A model generated the notes under the pieces. The model made no database searches, was not told the origin of the DNA, and saw nothing but the letters and a program-made list of their open reading frames with translations. A stretch of DNA of 64,000 bases from CAVSCD01 sp963726335. Lineage in GTDB: Bacteria > Acidobacteriota > Aminicenantia > Aminicenantales > UBA8522. Where the stretch lies: contig CAVSCD010000012.1 of the NCBI GenBank assembly GCA_963726335.1, forward strand, positions 682,001-746,000, given 5' to 3'. Within the stretch, counting starts at the first letter, position 1; the number at the start of each line of letters is the position of its first letter. Below, one piece after another: positions 43,356 to 52,091 of this stretch. Both the position numbers and the translations under genes were made by a program.

Positions 43356-43799
43356 ATGATCGACGAGCTTGAAAGGAAGATCATCAGAGAGATGAATCGA
43401 AACGCCCGCCTCAGCTTTCGCGAGATCGCCAAAGAGCTGGGCACCTCGGCGACAGCCGTCGTGAACAAGGTCAAGAAGCTCGAATCTTCGGGAGTCATCC
43501 GGGGCTATATCCCCATCGTCCGTCCGGAATATTTCGGGTTCGAGCTGACCGCCATCATCGCCCTGCGCATCACCAAGGGGAAGCTCCTGGAAACCCAGCA
43601 ACGCATCAGCGAAGACCGGCGCGTCGCGGCCGTCTACGATGTCACCGGCGAATGGGATTCCTTTGTCCTCGGCCGCTTCAGGGGGCGCGACGACCTCAAC
43701 GATTTTCTCAAGGGCATCCTCTCTCTCCCGTACGTCGACCGGACGGTGACCCATCTCGTGCTCAACGTGGTGAAAGACGAAAAACGCGTCCCCGCCTGA
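43356..43799 (+). CDS. Lrp/AsnC-family transcriptional regulator
   Basis: The 147-residue protein has an N-terminal winged helix-turn-helix (DELERKIIREMNRNARLSFREIAKELGTSATAVVNKVKKLESSGVIRGY, residues ~3-52) and a C-terminal RAM/AsnC ligand domain with VAAVYDVTGEWDSFVLGRF (~92-110). Such proteins bind amino acids, assemble as octamers and control amino-acid metabolism. The ATG at 43356 follows GGAGGG; the longer ORF start at 43311 would lie inside the promoter region. Divergence from glnA suggests it responds to glutamine or another amino acid and controls glnA (inference). Confidence 0.92.
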   Translation: MIDELERKIIREMNRNARLSFREIAKELGTSATAVVNKVKKLESSGVIRGYIPIVRPEYFGFELTAIIALRITKGKLLETQQRISEDRRVAAVYDVTGEWDSFVLGRFRGRDDLNDFLKGILSLPYVDRTVTHLVLNVVKDEKRVPA

Positions 43800-43858
43800 C
43801 CGCGGCTTGACAGTCCCGGCCATATCTCCTAACGTATATCACTAAGAGGAGAAACCAC

Positions 43859-44302
43859 ATGGCCAAAGAGATTCACGAGACGATCGGCCGTCACTATATC
43901 GCCGAAGCCTCCGGTTGCGACCCCAAGATCATCGGCAGCATCGAGAAGGTCCAGCAGATCCTGGTCAAGGCGGCCGAAGTCGCCGGCGCCCAAGTCTGGT
44001 CGATCTCTTTCAGCCGGTTCCCGCCGAATGGCGTGAGCGGCGTCGTGGTCATCTCCGAGTCTCACATCTCCACCCACACCTGGCCCGAGTACGGCTATGT
44101 CGCCCTGGACATCTACACCTGCGGCAAGCACGTCGACCCGGAGAAGGCCGTCGTCTTCGCCGTCGAGGCCTTTGGCTCGTCGACCTCCCACATCACCGAG
44201 ATCACCCGGGGCATCGACGAGGGCGATTCCATCTACTATCACAGCTTCGTGACTTGGGAAGAAGACTTCAAGAATTCCGAGTTGAAGAAAACGGACAAGT
44301 AG
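43859..44302 (+). CDS. speD: S-adenosylmethionine decarboxylase proenzyme
   Basis: The 147-residue bacterial AdoMetDC makes decarboxylated SAM for spermidine synthesis. Self-cleavage at E67-S68 (VVISESHISTHTWPEYGY) yields the pyruvoyl cofactor. The catalytic C88 is in ALDIYTCGKHVDPEKA, and H73 follows the site. It is somewhat longer than the ~120-residue minimal form because of an N-terminal extension (residues 1-20) and an acidic tail. AAGAGGAGAAACCAC precedes the ATG. No speE is adjacent. Confidence 0.95.
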   Translation: MAKEIHETIGRHYIAEASGCDPKIIGSIEKVQQILVKAAEVAGAQVWSISFSRFPPNGVSGVVVISESHISTHTWPEYGYVALDIYTCGKHVDPEKAVVFAVEAFGSSTSHITEITRGIDEGDSIYYHSFVTWEEDFKNSELKKTDK

Positions 44303-44587
44303 TCCCCGCACCTTCTGTAAACAATTCTTACGTTCCTCCGATATTGAGGTCTTTCTTACCCGTCACCTTGCTGGCACGAAATGTGCTGTAGGTTGAATTA
44401 TTCACGAGTCGAGGCGGCCCCCAGATGCGTGTTACGCGTCTCGCGCAACCGCGGGGGAGTTTGAGGGGGACGGCGGCGTCCCCCTCAGGGGGTCAGCGGA
44501 GCGCCGAGGGGGGAGCTTGACTCCCCCCTGGAAGCGGCCCGGACGGGACGCTTGGCTCGATGGGGTGAAGCTGTACTCTTGAGTACT
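44303..44587. other. Non-coding gap with two strong hairpins
   Basis: No gene is visible between speD and the repeat upstream of the M1 peptidase. Two tight stem-loops lie in tandem. GAGGGGGACG/CGTCCCCCTC (44463-44472 and 44477-44486) has a 4-nt loop. AGGGGGGAG/CTCCCCCCT (44507-44515 and 44521-44529) has a 5-nt loop. They have no T tract, so they are not ordinary terminators. Confidence 0.6.
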
Positions 44588-44704
44588 GCGAACCCCGAGA
44601 ACGAAGCGATGGGGGCCGAATCGGCTCGCCCTAAAGGTAAAAAGCGCCCTTTAAGAGCAGAGATGGAGAGGAAAAACGAGGCGCTTTTTATGAATAGGTC
44701 AGGA
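44588..44704. repeat. Dispersed intergenic repeat, copy 2 (inverse of copy 1 at 15411-15518)
   Basis: The reverse complement matches copy 1, including both arms of the 10-bp stem: AAAAAGCGCC at 44639-44648 and GGCGCTTTTT at 44680-44689, with a 31-nt loop. The GGGCGAGCCGATTCGG block is also shared. It ends about 10 nt before the -10 element of the M1 peptidase gene. Confidence 0.75.
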
Positions 44705-44711
44705 AAGATGA

Positions 44712-44720
44712 TGGTATAAT
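44712..44720 (+). promoter_or_regulatory. Extended -10 promoter, probably giving a leaderless transcript
   Basis: TGGTATAAT (44712-44720) is an extended -10 element with a perfect TATAAT. No -35 hexamer is seen. Transcription starting 7 nt after the -10 box would begin exactly at the GTG start codon at 44727, and no Shine-Dalgarno sequence is present. Confidence 0.5.
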
Positions 44721-44726
44721 ACGAAA

Positions 44727-47366
44727 GTGAAAGCCGCAGCCTTGGGCTTGCTCTTCAGCTTGGCCCTGACGCCGTGCCTTTCGGGCGCACCGGGGGAGAT
44801 CCCCGATACCCAGGCCTTCATCCTCAAGCTCCAGTCCGCGCTCCAGGCGAAGGATTTCGGGACTTACCTGGAAGCGTACACGCCGTCTCTGCGCGCCGCC
44901 CAAAAGGATTCCCTGGACCTTTTTTTTGATCGCCTCCAAATGGAGACGGTGACCCTTCATCCTGCGAGCCAAGGGATGGTGAACCCGCAGGACCCGGAGA
45001 TCTTCGTCCAGGCAATCTATAAAAACGCTTACTCCGCGATCATCGAGACCTGGCAGCTCGGGCTGGCGCCCGGCTCCGGCGGCTGGATGATCGCGGAAAA
45101 GACCGTCCGCGGCAGCGTCAGCCGGCTGTATAGTATCCAGCTTCCCGCCGGCCCTCCGGAGAGGGTCGAATCCATCGAGGTCCGGCATGTCGACATCCGT
45201 CTGAATTTCCGGAACGCCCTGATCTTCTACGACAATGTCCCCGGCCTCGACACGGCGCTCCTGATCATCGGCCGCGGCAGCCTGGTCTTCTCGCCGTCGG
45301 ACCCGGGCGAGAGCCATCAGCTCTCTCTCATCTATAAATCGCCGCACCTGCAGGATACCGTCTCGTATGCCTTCATCCGGTGCTCGCCGTCATTTTTCGG
45401 GCGCAACATCACGATCCGGAAAGCGCCCGGGCCTCCGAAGCCGCCGGCGTCCAGGGCGGAAACGGACCAGGCCGCCTCCCTCTTCCGGAAGCTCGGCTCC
45501 AATTACTTCACCGTCCAGACTCCCTTGAGCGCCGAGCCCCTCTCCTTCCTTCCGCAGGGCGATGAAGCCTCGTTCGAGTTCGATGGCCGGAAGACCGGCG
45601 AGATGGCCTACGTCTATTCCCCGTTCGCCGACGAGGAGGTTATTCTCTACAATCGAGCGCGGGGGCGGTTCGTCAACTTCTACTCCCCGGCCCGGGAAAA
45701 AGTCGAGCGGCGCATGTTCGTCAGCTTCGGGCAAAAGAGCAACGTCGAGCGCTACGAGATCGAGGTGGCCTTCGAGCCCGCGGACTTCCGCTTGTCGGCC
45801 CGGGCCAGGATCCGGTTCCTGGCCGCTGTCGACGGGCTGGACGCCGTCAGCCTGAAGTTCAACCCGTCGCTCGAGATCCTGCGCGTCTACGACTCGAGAC
45901 GCCGGGAGCTCTTCTTCACCCAGGACAGGGGCGGCCGCCTGATTTATATCTACTTTCTGGAACCCGTCAAGGCCCTCGAGACGGCGGAGATCGAAGTTCT
46001 CTACCGCGGCCGGCTGGCGCCCCCTCCCCAGGCCAACGACGCCCTCTCGGCCGGCCAGCAATCCAGCACGGTCGTTTTCATCGGGCCCCGGTACGAAACC
46101 TATTTTTACAGCCAATCCGCCCTCTGGTATCCGGCGCCCCCCGAGGGGGATTTTTTCACGGCCCGGATGAAGTTCATCGTCCCCCCGGGCTACACCGCGG
46201 TGGCTAACGGGCGTCTCGCGGAACAGGGCACGTTGAACGGTGTCCAACGGGTGACGGAGTTCGACAAGGCCGGCAGCGATTACATGGTCTATGAGATCGA
46301 CAGGCCCGTGAAGTACCTGTCCTTCCTGGTCGGCCGGCTGAGCCTGACGGAGGAGGACCGGGCCGGCAGTCCGCCAGTGTCGTGCTACGTGGCCTCCGAT
46401 GTCCGCTGGCTGAGGCGGGATTTCCTGGACGACACGCGCAAGATCCTGGCCTTCTACCAAGACCTGTTCGGGCCCTATCCGTTCGACAGCTTGAAGCTCG
46501 TCCATCGGCTCTCGCCGAGCGCCGGCGGCCACAGCCCGGCTTCGTTCCTGGTGGTGAACGAGCTGCCCCGCCGCTCGGATGCCACGGGCACGATCGTCCC
46601 CCTGGTACCCAGCCCCAGCAGCCCCGTTGACCTGTCGCACTGGAAGGATTATTTCCTGGCGCACGAGCTCGCTCACCAGTGGTGGGGGCAGGGAGTGACC
46701 GGGGCCACCTACCGGGACCAGTGGTTGAGCGAGGGGCTGTCCCAGTTTGCCGCCGCCCTGTACCTCCGCTCCAAGTACGGAGAAGACAGCTTCTCGGCGA
46801 TCCTGAAGAAGTTCTCGAAATGGACTCAGAAGAAGTCCCGCTGGGGCGGGATCACGCTGGGGGCGCGGTTGAGCTACGTCGATTTCGAAGCCTACCAGGC
46901 CATCGTCTATGACAAGGCGGCTCTCGTTTTGAACATGCTCAGGGACATGATGGGCGAGGAGCTTTTCTTCGCCGGCCTCCGGGATTTCTTCACGCGGTAT
47001 CAGCGCGGGGCCGCGAGCACCGGCCAGTTCCGAACGGCCATGGAGGCCGCTGCGGGGCGCGGTTTAGCGGATTTCTTCGACCCCTGGTTCAACTCGCACG
47101 AACTGGCGGAGGTACGGGTCGGGCGGTCGGTGGAGCGGAGCGGCGGCCTGACCGTCCTCCGGCTCCGTGTCGACCAGCCCGGACGCCATTTCATCTTCCC
47201 GCTTTGGCTATCGTGGAAAGGGGCGGACGGCGGTACCCGACGCGAGAAGGTCCTGGTCGAGCAGAAAGCTCAGGATTTCGAGTTCCGGGTGCCCGGCGGG
47301 GTTCGCGATGTCGTCGTCAATCCCGACGGGGCCGTCCCCGGCCGGTTCCTCTCCGGCCGGCGTTGA
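44727..47366 (+). CDS. Secreted M1-family (gluzincin) metallopeptidase
   Basis: The 879-residue protein has a signal peptide (ALGLLFSLALTPCLSG). A novel-looking N-domain (~20-350) is followed by an M1 saddle domain and a catalytic domain. The zinc motif LAHELAHQWWGQGV is near residues 643-656, and the third ligand is in QWLSEGLSQFAAALYL near 665-680. The usual exopeptidase motif GxMEN is replaced by GHSPASFLVVNE near 605, so aminopeptidase activity is uncertain. It starts with GTG at a probable leaderless promoter. It is likely periplasmic or extracellular. Confidence 0.88.
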   Translation: MKAAALGLLFSLALTPCLSGAPGEIPDTQAFILKLQSALQAKDFGTYLEAYTPSLRAAQKDSLDLFFDRLQMETVTLHPASQGMVNPQDPEIFVQAIYKNAYSAIIETWQLGLAPGSGGWMIAEKTVRGSVSRLYSIQLPAGPPERVESIEVRHVDIRLNFRNALIFYDNVPGLDTALLIIGRGSLVFSPSDPGESHQLSLIYKSPHLQDTVSYAFIRCSPSFFGRNITIRKAPGPPKPPASRAETDQAASLFRKLGSNYFTVQTPLSAEPLSFLPQGDEASFEFDGRKTGEMAYVYSPFADEEVILYNRARGRFVNFYSPAREKVERRMFVSFGQKSNVERYEIEVAFEPADFRLSARARIRFLAAVDGLDAVSLKFNPSLEILRVYDSRRRELFFTQDRGGRLIYIYFLEPVKALETAEIEVLYRGRLAPPPQANDALSAGQQSSTVVFIGPRYETYFYSQSALWYPAPPEGDFFTARMKFIVPPGYTAVANGRLAEQGTLNGVQRVTEFDKAGSDYMVYEIDRPVKYLSFLVGRLSLTEEDRAGSPPVSCYVASDVRWLRRDFLDDTRKILAFYQDLFGPYPFDSLKLVHRLSPSAGGHSPASFLVVNELPRRSDATGTIVPLVPSPSSPVDLSHWKDYFLAHELAHQWWGQGVTGATYRDQWLSEGLSQFAAALYLRSKYGEDSFSAILKKFSKWTQKKSRWGGITLGARLSYVDFEAYQAIVYDKAALVLNMLRDMMGEELFFAGLRDFFTRYQRGAASTGQFRTAMEAAAGRGLADFFDPWFNSHELAEVRVGRSVERSGGLTVLRLRVDQPGRHFIFPLWLSWKGADGGTRREKVLVEQKAQDFEFRVPGGVRDVVVNPDGAVPGRFLSGRR

Positions 47367-47373
47367 GCGGCGC

Positions 47374-48767
47374 TCAGTCCGTTCCGTCCGGGCCGATCCT
47401 CAGGCGCTTGAGGATCTCGTTGAGCGTGGTCGGCTTCAGCCCCAGCGATTCGGCGGCGTTCTTCTGGACGCCCTTGGCCCGGCGGAGAGCCTCGAGGATG
47501 ACCTTCTTCTGGAACGCCCGCGTCTGTTCCTTGAAGGGCAGGACTTGGCCGGACCGGGCCCCCTGGTCCGCCGCGCCGGGCCGCCCGCCGATCAGGGCGG
47601 GGGGAGGGCGCCCCGGGTGATGAGCTTGGTCTTGGTCAGGACGACGGCGCGCTCGATGACGTTTTCGAGCTCCCGGACGTTGCCCGGCCAATCATGGTTT
47701 TCCAGGAGCTCCATGACATCCTCGCTCAGCCCCTCGATCTCCTTGGCGTTCTCCCGGCTGAAGACATCGATGAAGTGATGGACGAGCGCGGGGATGTCCT
47801 CGAGCCTCTCGCGCAGCGGCGGCAGCTCGATCTTGATGACGTTCAGGCGGTAGAAAAGGTCCTGACGGAAGGCCTGCCGCGCGATCAGCTCCTCCAGGTC
47901 GATGTTGGTGGCGGCGATGATGCGGGCGTCCACCTTGAGCGTCTTGGTGCCGCCCAGGCGCATGAACTCCTTGTCCTGCATGACCCGGAGGAGCTTGGCC
48001 TGGGTCTCCAGGCTGATCGTCGAGATCTCATCGAAGAAAATGCTCCCCCGGTCAGCCGCCTCGAACAGGCCCCGCTTCTCGCTGACGGCGCCCGTGAAGG
48101 CGCCGCGAACGTGACCGAAGAGATGGCTCTCCAGCAGGTCGGGGGGGAGCGAGCCGCTGTTGACGACGACGAACGAGAAGTTCTTGCGGTCGCTGTTCAG
48201 GTGGATGGCCCGGGCCACCAGCTCCTTCCCGGTGCCGCTTTCCCCCTGGATGAGGACGGTGCTCCGGGTCGGGGCCGTGGCCTTGATCATGTCGAAGACC
48301 CGGCTCATCGGCAGGCTGCGGCCGATGATGTTGTCGAAACCGAACTTGCGCGTCAGCTCGTCCTTGAGCCGGATGTTCTCGTCCCGGAGGCTCTTATGCT
48401 CGATCGCCCTCTGGATGGTCAGGAGGAGATCCTCGTGCTTGAACGGTTTCTGGATGTAATCGTAGGCCCCGAACTTCATGGCCGAAATGGCCGTTTCGAC
48501 GGAGGCGTAGGCGGTGATGATGATGATGACGGCCAGAGGGTCGATTTTCTTGATCGCCTTAAGGACCTCGATACCGTCCAGGCCGGGCATCAGGAGGTCG
48601 AGCAGGATGACATCCCAGGTCCCGGCGGCGTGTTTTTCCAGGGCCTCCTCGCCGGTCGAGGAGAAGCTCACCTCGTAGCCCTCCGAGGTGAGCAGCTGGC
48701 CCAGGACATCGTGGATGACGGGCTCGTCGTCGATAACATGGATAGAGTGAATGTTGGCCATGGTCAT
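47374..48767 (-). CDS. NtrC-family sigma-54 response regulator, one frameshift
   Basis: The receiver domain (SIHVIDDEPVIHDVLGQLL, with phospho-acceptor D in WDVILLDLLMPGLDG) is followed by an AAA+ domain. That has GESGTGKE near 170, GAFTGA and FDEIS Walker B, and RLNVIKIELPPLRERLEDI. The Fis-type helix-turn-helix (KNAAESLGLKPTTLNEILKRL) lies in a second frame. The shift occurs at the C6 run near 47600-47607, and adding one C joins LPPP to ALIGGRPG. The ATG overlaps the kinase stop, so the two form a cognate pair. It activates sigma-54 promoters when phosphorylated. Confidence 0.9.
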
Positions 48768-51604
48768 TCCCGCGCCGAAGTGGATTTGCCGCCGAGACCC
48801 TTGAGTTCAAGGTCGGCGGGTATTCTGATCGAGAACCGGCTTCCCGAACCCGTCTCGCTGCTGACCGAGATATCGCCCCCATGCTCCTTGATGATCGCGT
48901 AGGAGATGGACAGCCCGAGGCCCGTCCCCTTGCCCATGCCCTTGGTCGTAAAGAAAGGGTCGAAGATATGGGGCAGGTGCTGCGGTTTGATCCCCGTGCC
49001 CGTGTCGGAGATCCGGACGACCACATCCTTGTCATCGGCCGTCACGTTGATGCCGAGCGTCCCGCCTCCCGGCATGGCGTCGAGGGCGTTGAGGATGATA
49101 TTGATGAACACCTGCTGCAGCCGCTCGCCCTGGACCCAGATGGGCTTGACGGGCGCGTTCGTCATCTCCAACCGGATATTCATGGCCTTGAGCTTGTAAT
49201 CGATGAGCGAGATGATCTCCTGCAGGTTCTCCACGATATTCACCTTGTGGAAGGCCGACTCCGAGGGGTTGCGGGCGAAGTTGAGGAGGTTCTTGACGAT
49301 CCGGGAGACCCTCTCGGTCTGGACCTCGATCTTCTCCAGGAGCTGGGAATAATGCCGGTCGGTGAGCTGTTTCTGGAGCATCTGGACGTAGCTCGAAATA
49401 CCGGTCAGCGGCGTGTTGATCTCGTGGGCGACGCCCGCCGACAGCAACCCGATCGAAGCCAGCTTCTCCGAAGTCACGAGCTGGTGCTGGATCTGAATCT
49501 TCTCGGTGATGTCCTCGAAGACGATGATCGTCCCGTACGGCGCCATGGTGTTATCGAGCAGGGGCGTCTTGGCGATGTCGAAGATCCGCTTGGCCCCGGT
49601 CCTCATCTCGAGCGAGATCTCGCTCAGCAGGCGGAAATCCGACGGGCTGTCCGGGAAAAGGCCCCGGTAGTTCTCCGGCCCGAGAATGAGCTGGAAGCTC
49701 TGGCCCAGCACATCCTGCTTTTTCAGGCTGAAGGCCCTCTCCAGGACCCGGTTCCAGCCGATGACCAGGCCAATCTCGTTGATGACCGCGACGCCGACCG
49801 TCAGGCTCTCGATGATGTTCTCGCTGTAATCCTTGAGCCGCTCGAGCTCCAGCGCCCGCAGCCCCGCCTGGTTGTAGAGCGAGGCGTTCTCGATGGCCAG
49901 CGCGACCGACGACGAGATGGTCGTCAGGAGCTCCCAATCCTCGCTGTTCAGATACGAGTTGTCGGTCTTCCGGCCCATGGCCAGGCAGCCGATGAGCTTC
50001 TTTTCCACACGGAGGGGCAGGAAATGGGCGAGCCCGAGAGCCGCCAGGACCTCCGCCCCCGGCAGGCGCTCGCGGCGCTCGGCCTGGCTCTCGAAGGAGA
50101 TGAACTCGTTCTCAACCAGGCTTTTGTGAAAAGCCGGATCGAGGCTGAGACGCGCCGGCAGCGAGGGGAAGCTGCCCTGGGAGCAGGCGACGGCGAAGGT
50201 CCGCCCGTCGTCTGTCTCCGGCAGGAGAAGGGCCAGGTTCTCCAGGGACAGGGCGTTGGCGATCAGGTCCAGGAGGGAGAGAGACAGCTTGTCCAGGTTC
50301 CTTTCCCTGTTGAGCTCTTTGCTGATGGACAGGAGTGTCTTCCGGTAGCGGTAGGCGCGCCTGTAAAACACCCGGTCAAAGAGAGAGGCGAAGAGCTTCT
50401 TGAGCGGCGAGAAGAGCGTTGCACCCAGCACCATCGCCAGGAGCCCCAGGATCAGGACGTTCAACCTGTTCTCGGAGGACATCTGAGTCCCGGAGCTGAG
50501 GACGACGTACAGGCAGGCGAGCACAAAATACGAAAAGGCCAGCGTCGCCGCCTTCTTGAGGAGGACCTCGAAATCCATCATCCTGTATCTGGATACAGCA
50601 TAGGCAAAGGTCAGGGGGACCAGGGCCTGGAGCAGGACGGTCAGCTCGGCGATCCGGGAGGGAACCTGGCCCAGAAAATAGGGTACGGCGTAAAACGCGG
50701 CGAACGGCGCCATCCCCAGTCCGAGCCCCCTCAAAATCCAGCGGAGCTGCCTCCTCGCGAGCTGGCTCTGCGGAGCCCTGAGACTGAAAATGATGATGGC
50801 CAGGGCGCCCAGCACGCAGAGAGCCAGCTGGAGGATCTCGAGACGCTCGAGGGCGTCGTAAACGGCAAGGACCAGGGAATCGGTCCACCGCCGGGCGAAG
50901 GGAAGGTAAAGAAAGACCGTGCCCGCAAGAAGCAAGGCGCCCGGGGCGTACAGAAGATAGGCGAGGGACGGCCTCTCCTTGAAGAATACCTTCCTCTGGG
51001 GGAAGATCAGGAAGAAATGAACGAGGAGAGCCGGGAAGAAGAGCAGCGCGACTTTGCCCAGCCAGGAGAACACGCTGTCCAGGGCATCGAGCTGTCCCGT
51101 CGGCGAGAAAACATACAGCGAAAAGAGAGACCCGCAAAGCAGATAATAATAAAGGTACGGCAGGGAAAATGTCTTTTTGGAGTTGAAAAAGACCACCACG
51201 GCGATGGCCAGGGTGGTGAACCCGATCAGGGCCAGATAGAAGTAGATGAGAGGCGAGCCCTTTTGGGCCAGGAAGAAAGGCGGAAAAAGAAGCTCTCCCG
51301 CCCGGCTGATCTGATACCTGACTTTCTGACGGGCGGCGCCCGCCATCCAGAGGCTTTTGGCGATATCAATCCGACTGGCCACCGGCAGGTCGTTGACCGA
51401 GAGAAGAACGTCGCCCTTCTTGATTCCGGCGAGATAGGCGGGGCCGTCGACCTCAACCTTGAGTGCTGTGAACCGGCCGTCTTTCTCGCCCCAGGTCACG
51501 CCGTCCGTCGGTTCGCGCCAGGTGATCTTCCTGTAGACATTGAGCCCCCCCAGGACGGCGAACAGGCCGATCACCAGCAGGACGACGAGTGTCCGTCTTT
51601 TCAT
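48764..51604 (-). CDS. Sensor histidine kinase with extracytoplasmic PDZ domain and multi-pass membrane domain
   Basis: The 946-residue protein has this order of domains: a transmembrane helix (~5-22), a PDZ-like domain (~38-105, with DGPAYLAGIKKGDVLLSVNDLPV), a ~7-helix membrane region (~120-400), GAF (~455-590), PAS (~615-720), HisKA (phospho-His in LLSAGVAHEINTPLTGISS) and HATPase_c (QQVFINIILNALDAMPGGG, FFTTKGMGKGTGLGLSIS). PDZ at the outside plus a multi-helix sensor is unusual. The ATG at 51604 is preferred over the TTG at 51619. The partner is the overlapping sigma-54 regulator. Confidence 0.9.
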   Translation of the reverse strand: MKRRTLVVLLVIGLFAVLGGLNVYRKITWREPTDGVTWGEKDGRFTALKVEVDGPAYLAGIKKGDVLLSVNDLPVASRIDIAKSLWMAGAARQKVRYQISRAGELLFPPFFLAQKGSPLIYFYLALIGFTTLAIAVVVFFNSKKTFSLPYLYYYLLCGSLFSLYVFSPTGQLDALDSVFSWLGKVALLFFPALLVHFFLIFPQRKVFFKERPSLAYLLYAPGALLLAGTVFLYLPFARRWTDSLVLAVYDALERLEILQLALCVLGALAIIIFSLRAPQSQLARRQLRWILRGLGLGMAPFAAFYAVPYFLGQVPSRIAELTVLLQALVPLTFAYAVSRYRMMDFEVLLKKAATLAFSYFVLACLYVVLSSGTQMSSENRLNVLILGLLAMVLGATLFSPLKKLFASLFDRVFYRRAYRYRKTLLSISKELNRERNLDKLSLSLLDLIANALSLENLALLLPETDDGRTFAVACSQGSFPSLPARLSLDPAFHKSLVENEFISFESQAERRERLPGAEVLAALGLAHFLPLRVEKKLIGCLAMGRKTDNSYLNSEDWELLTTISSSVALAIENASLYNQAGLRALELERLKDYSENIIESLTVGVAVINEIGLVIGWNRVLERAFSLKKQDVLGQSFQLILGPENYRGLFPDSPSDFRLLSEISLEMRTGAKRIFDIAKTPLLDNTMAPYGTIIVFEDITEKIQIQHQLVTSEKLASIGLLSAGVAHEINTPLTGISSYVQMLQKQLTDRHYSQLLEKIEVQTERVSRIVKNLLNFARNPSESAFHKVNIVENLQEIISLIDYKLKAMNIRLEMTNAPVKPIWVQGERLQQVFINIILNALDAMPGGGTLGINVTADDKDVVVRISDTGTGIKPQHLPHIFDPFFTTKGMGKGTGLGLSISYAIIKEHGGDISVSSETGSGSRFSIRIPADLELKGLGGKSTSARE

Positions 51605-51660
51605 GGGACCTGAATTCAAAAAATTGAATCACCCGGAGAAAAATTTTTTCCCGGCATCCT

Positions 51661-51945
51661 TCAATCCAGGATATGCCGCGTTCCCGTACGGCTGGCCCAC
51701 TTGATAGCGGGCTCACGGAGGAGCTTTTTCAGGGCCTGGTCCTCCTTCAGCCCCAAGGGTTTGGTATCGCGGGAGAAAAACGAGCTCATGTAATCCTTGG
51801 GCTTCCTGGCCTGGAACTCCTGGGGGTTGGGAACCGCCTCCTCCGGCGGGTTCACCTCCGGCGCGGGTTTGTCCCGGGTTTGGGGGAAGCCCGGGACCAG
51901 GCCCAGTATACAGAGAAGAATCCCCGCGCTCAGCCGTCTGTTCAT
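51661..51945 (-). CDS. Small exported proline-rich protein
   Basis: The 94-residue protein has a signal peptide (RRLSAGILLCILGLVPGFPQ) and a proline-rich linker (PAPEVNPPEEAVPNPQEF). A polar tail ends KWASRTGTRHILD. I recognise no domain. It starts at the ATG at 51945, whose likely -10 box lies only 7 nt upstream, and precedes the sensor kinase by 56 nt on the same strand. It may be a periplasmic ligand or accessory of the kinase (inference). Confidence 0.6.
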   Translation of the reverse strand: MNRRLSAGILLCILGLVPGFPQTRDKPAPEVNPPEEAVPNPQEFQARKPKDYMSSFFSRDTKPLGLKEDQALKKLLREPAIKWASRTGTRHILD

Positions 51946-51952
51946 TGACTTC

Positions 51953-51981
51953 AAAATAATTCTTTCGCCGATCTTTGTCAA
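51953..51981 (-). promoter_or_regulatory. Sigma-70-like promoter of the small exported protein/kinase/regulator operon
   Basis: Read on the minus strand, TTGACA (51981-51976, 6/6) and TATTTT (51958-51953, 4/6) are separated by 17 nt. The predicted start near 51946 is adjacent to the ATG at 51945, so the message would be leaderless. Confidence 0.5.
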
Positions 51982-52017
51982 ATTCGGAAGCCGCGGGCCC
52001 GGTCCCCGGGGTCATAA

Positions 52018-52046
52018 TTGACAAATCAGGGAGGATAACCTAAGAT
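52018..52046 (+). promoter_or_regulatory. Sigma-70-like promoter of the secretion/pilus operon
   Basis: TTGACA (52018-52023, 6/6) and TAAGAT (52041-52046, 4/6) are separated by 17 nt. The predicted start is near 52053, giving a ~39-nt leader. The ATG at 52092 is preceded by TATATATAGAG and lacks a good ribosome-binding site. Confidence 0.5.
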
Positions 52047-52091
52047 TTTGCCCGGCGTATCGTTTTACTCTTTATTCGGATATATATAGAG

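Noticed and set aside
43131..43823. N-terminal extension of glutamine synthetase by about 230 residues
   Set aside because: It runs antisense through the Lrp-type regulator and across a promoter-like AT-rich region; the ATG at 43130 has a good ribosome-binding site and matches the family start.
44303..44726. tRNA or riboswitch in the gap upstream of the M1 peptidase
   Set aside because: The hairpins are isolated and do not form a cloverleaf or a known riboswitch layout; no CCA-like end or anticodon arm was found.
51946..52091. Sigma-54 (-24/-12) promoter for the secretion operon
   Set aside because: No GG-N10-GC element with convincing flanks was found; a sigma-70-like promoter fits better.
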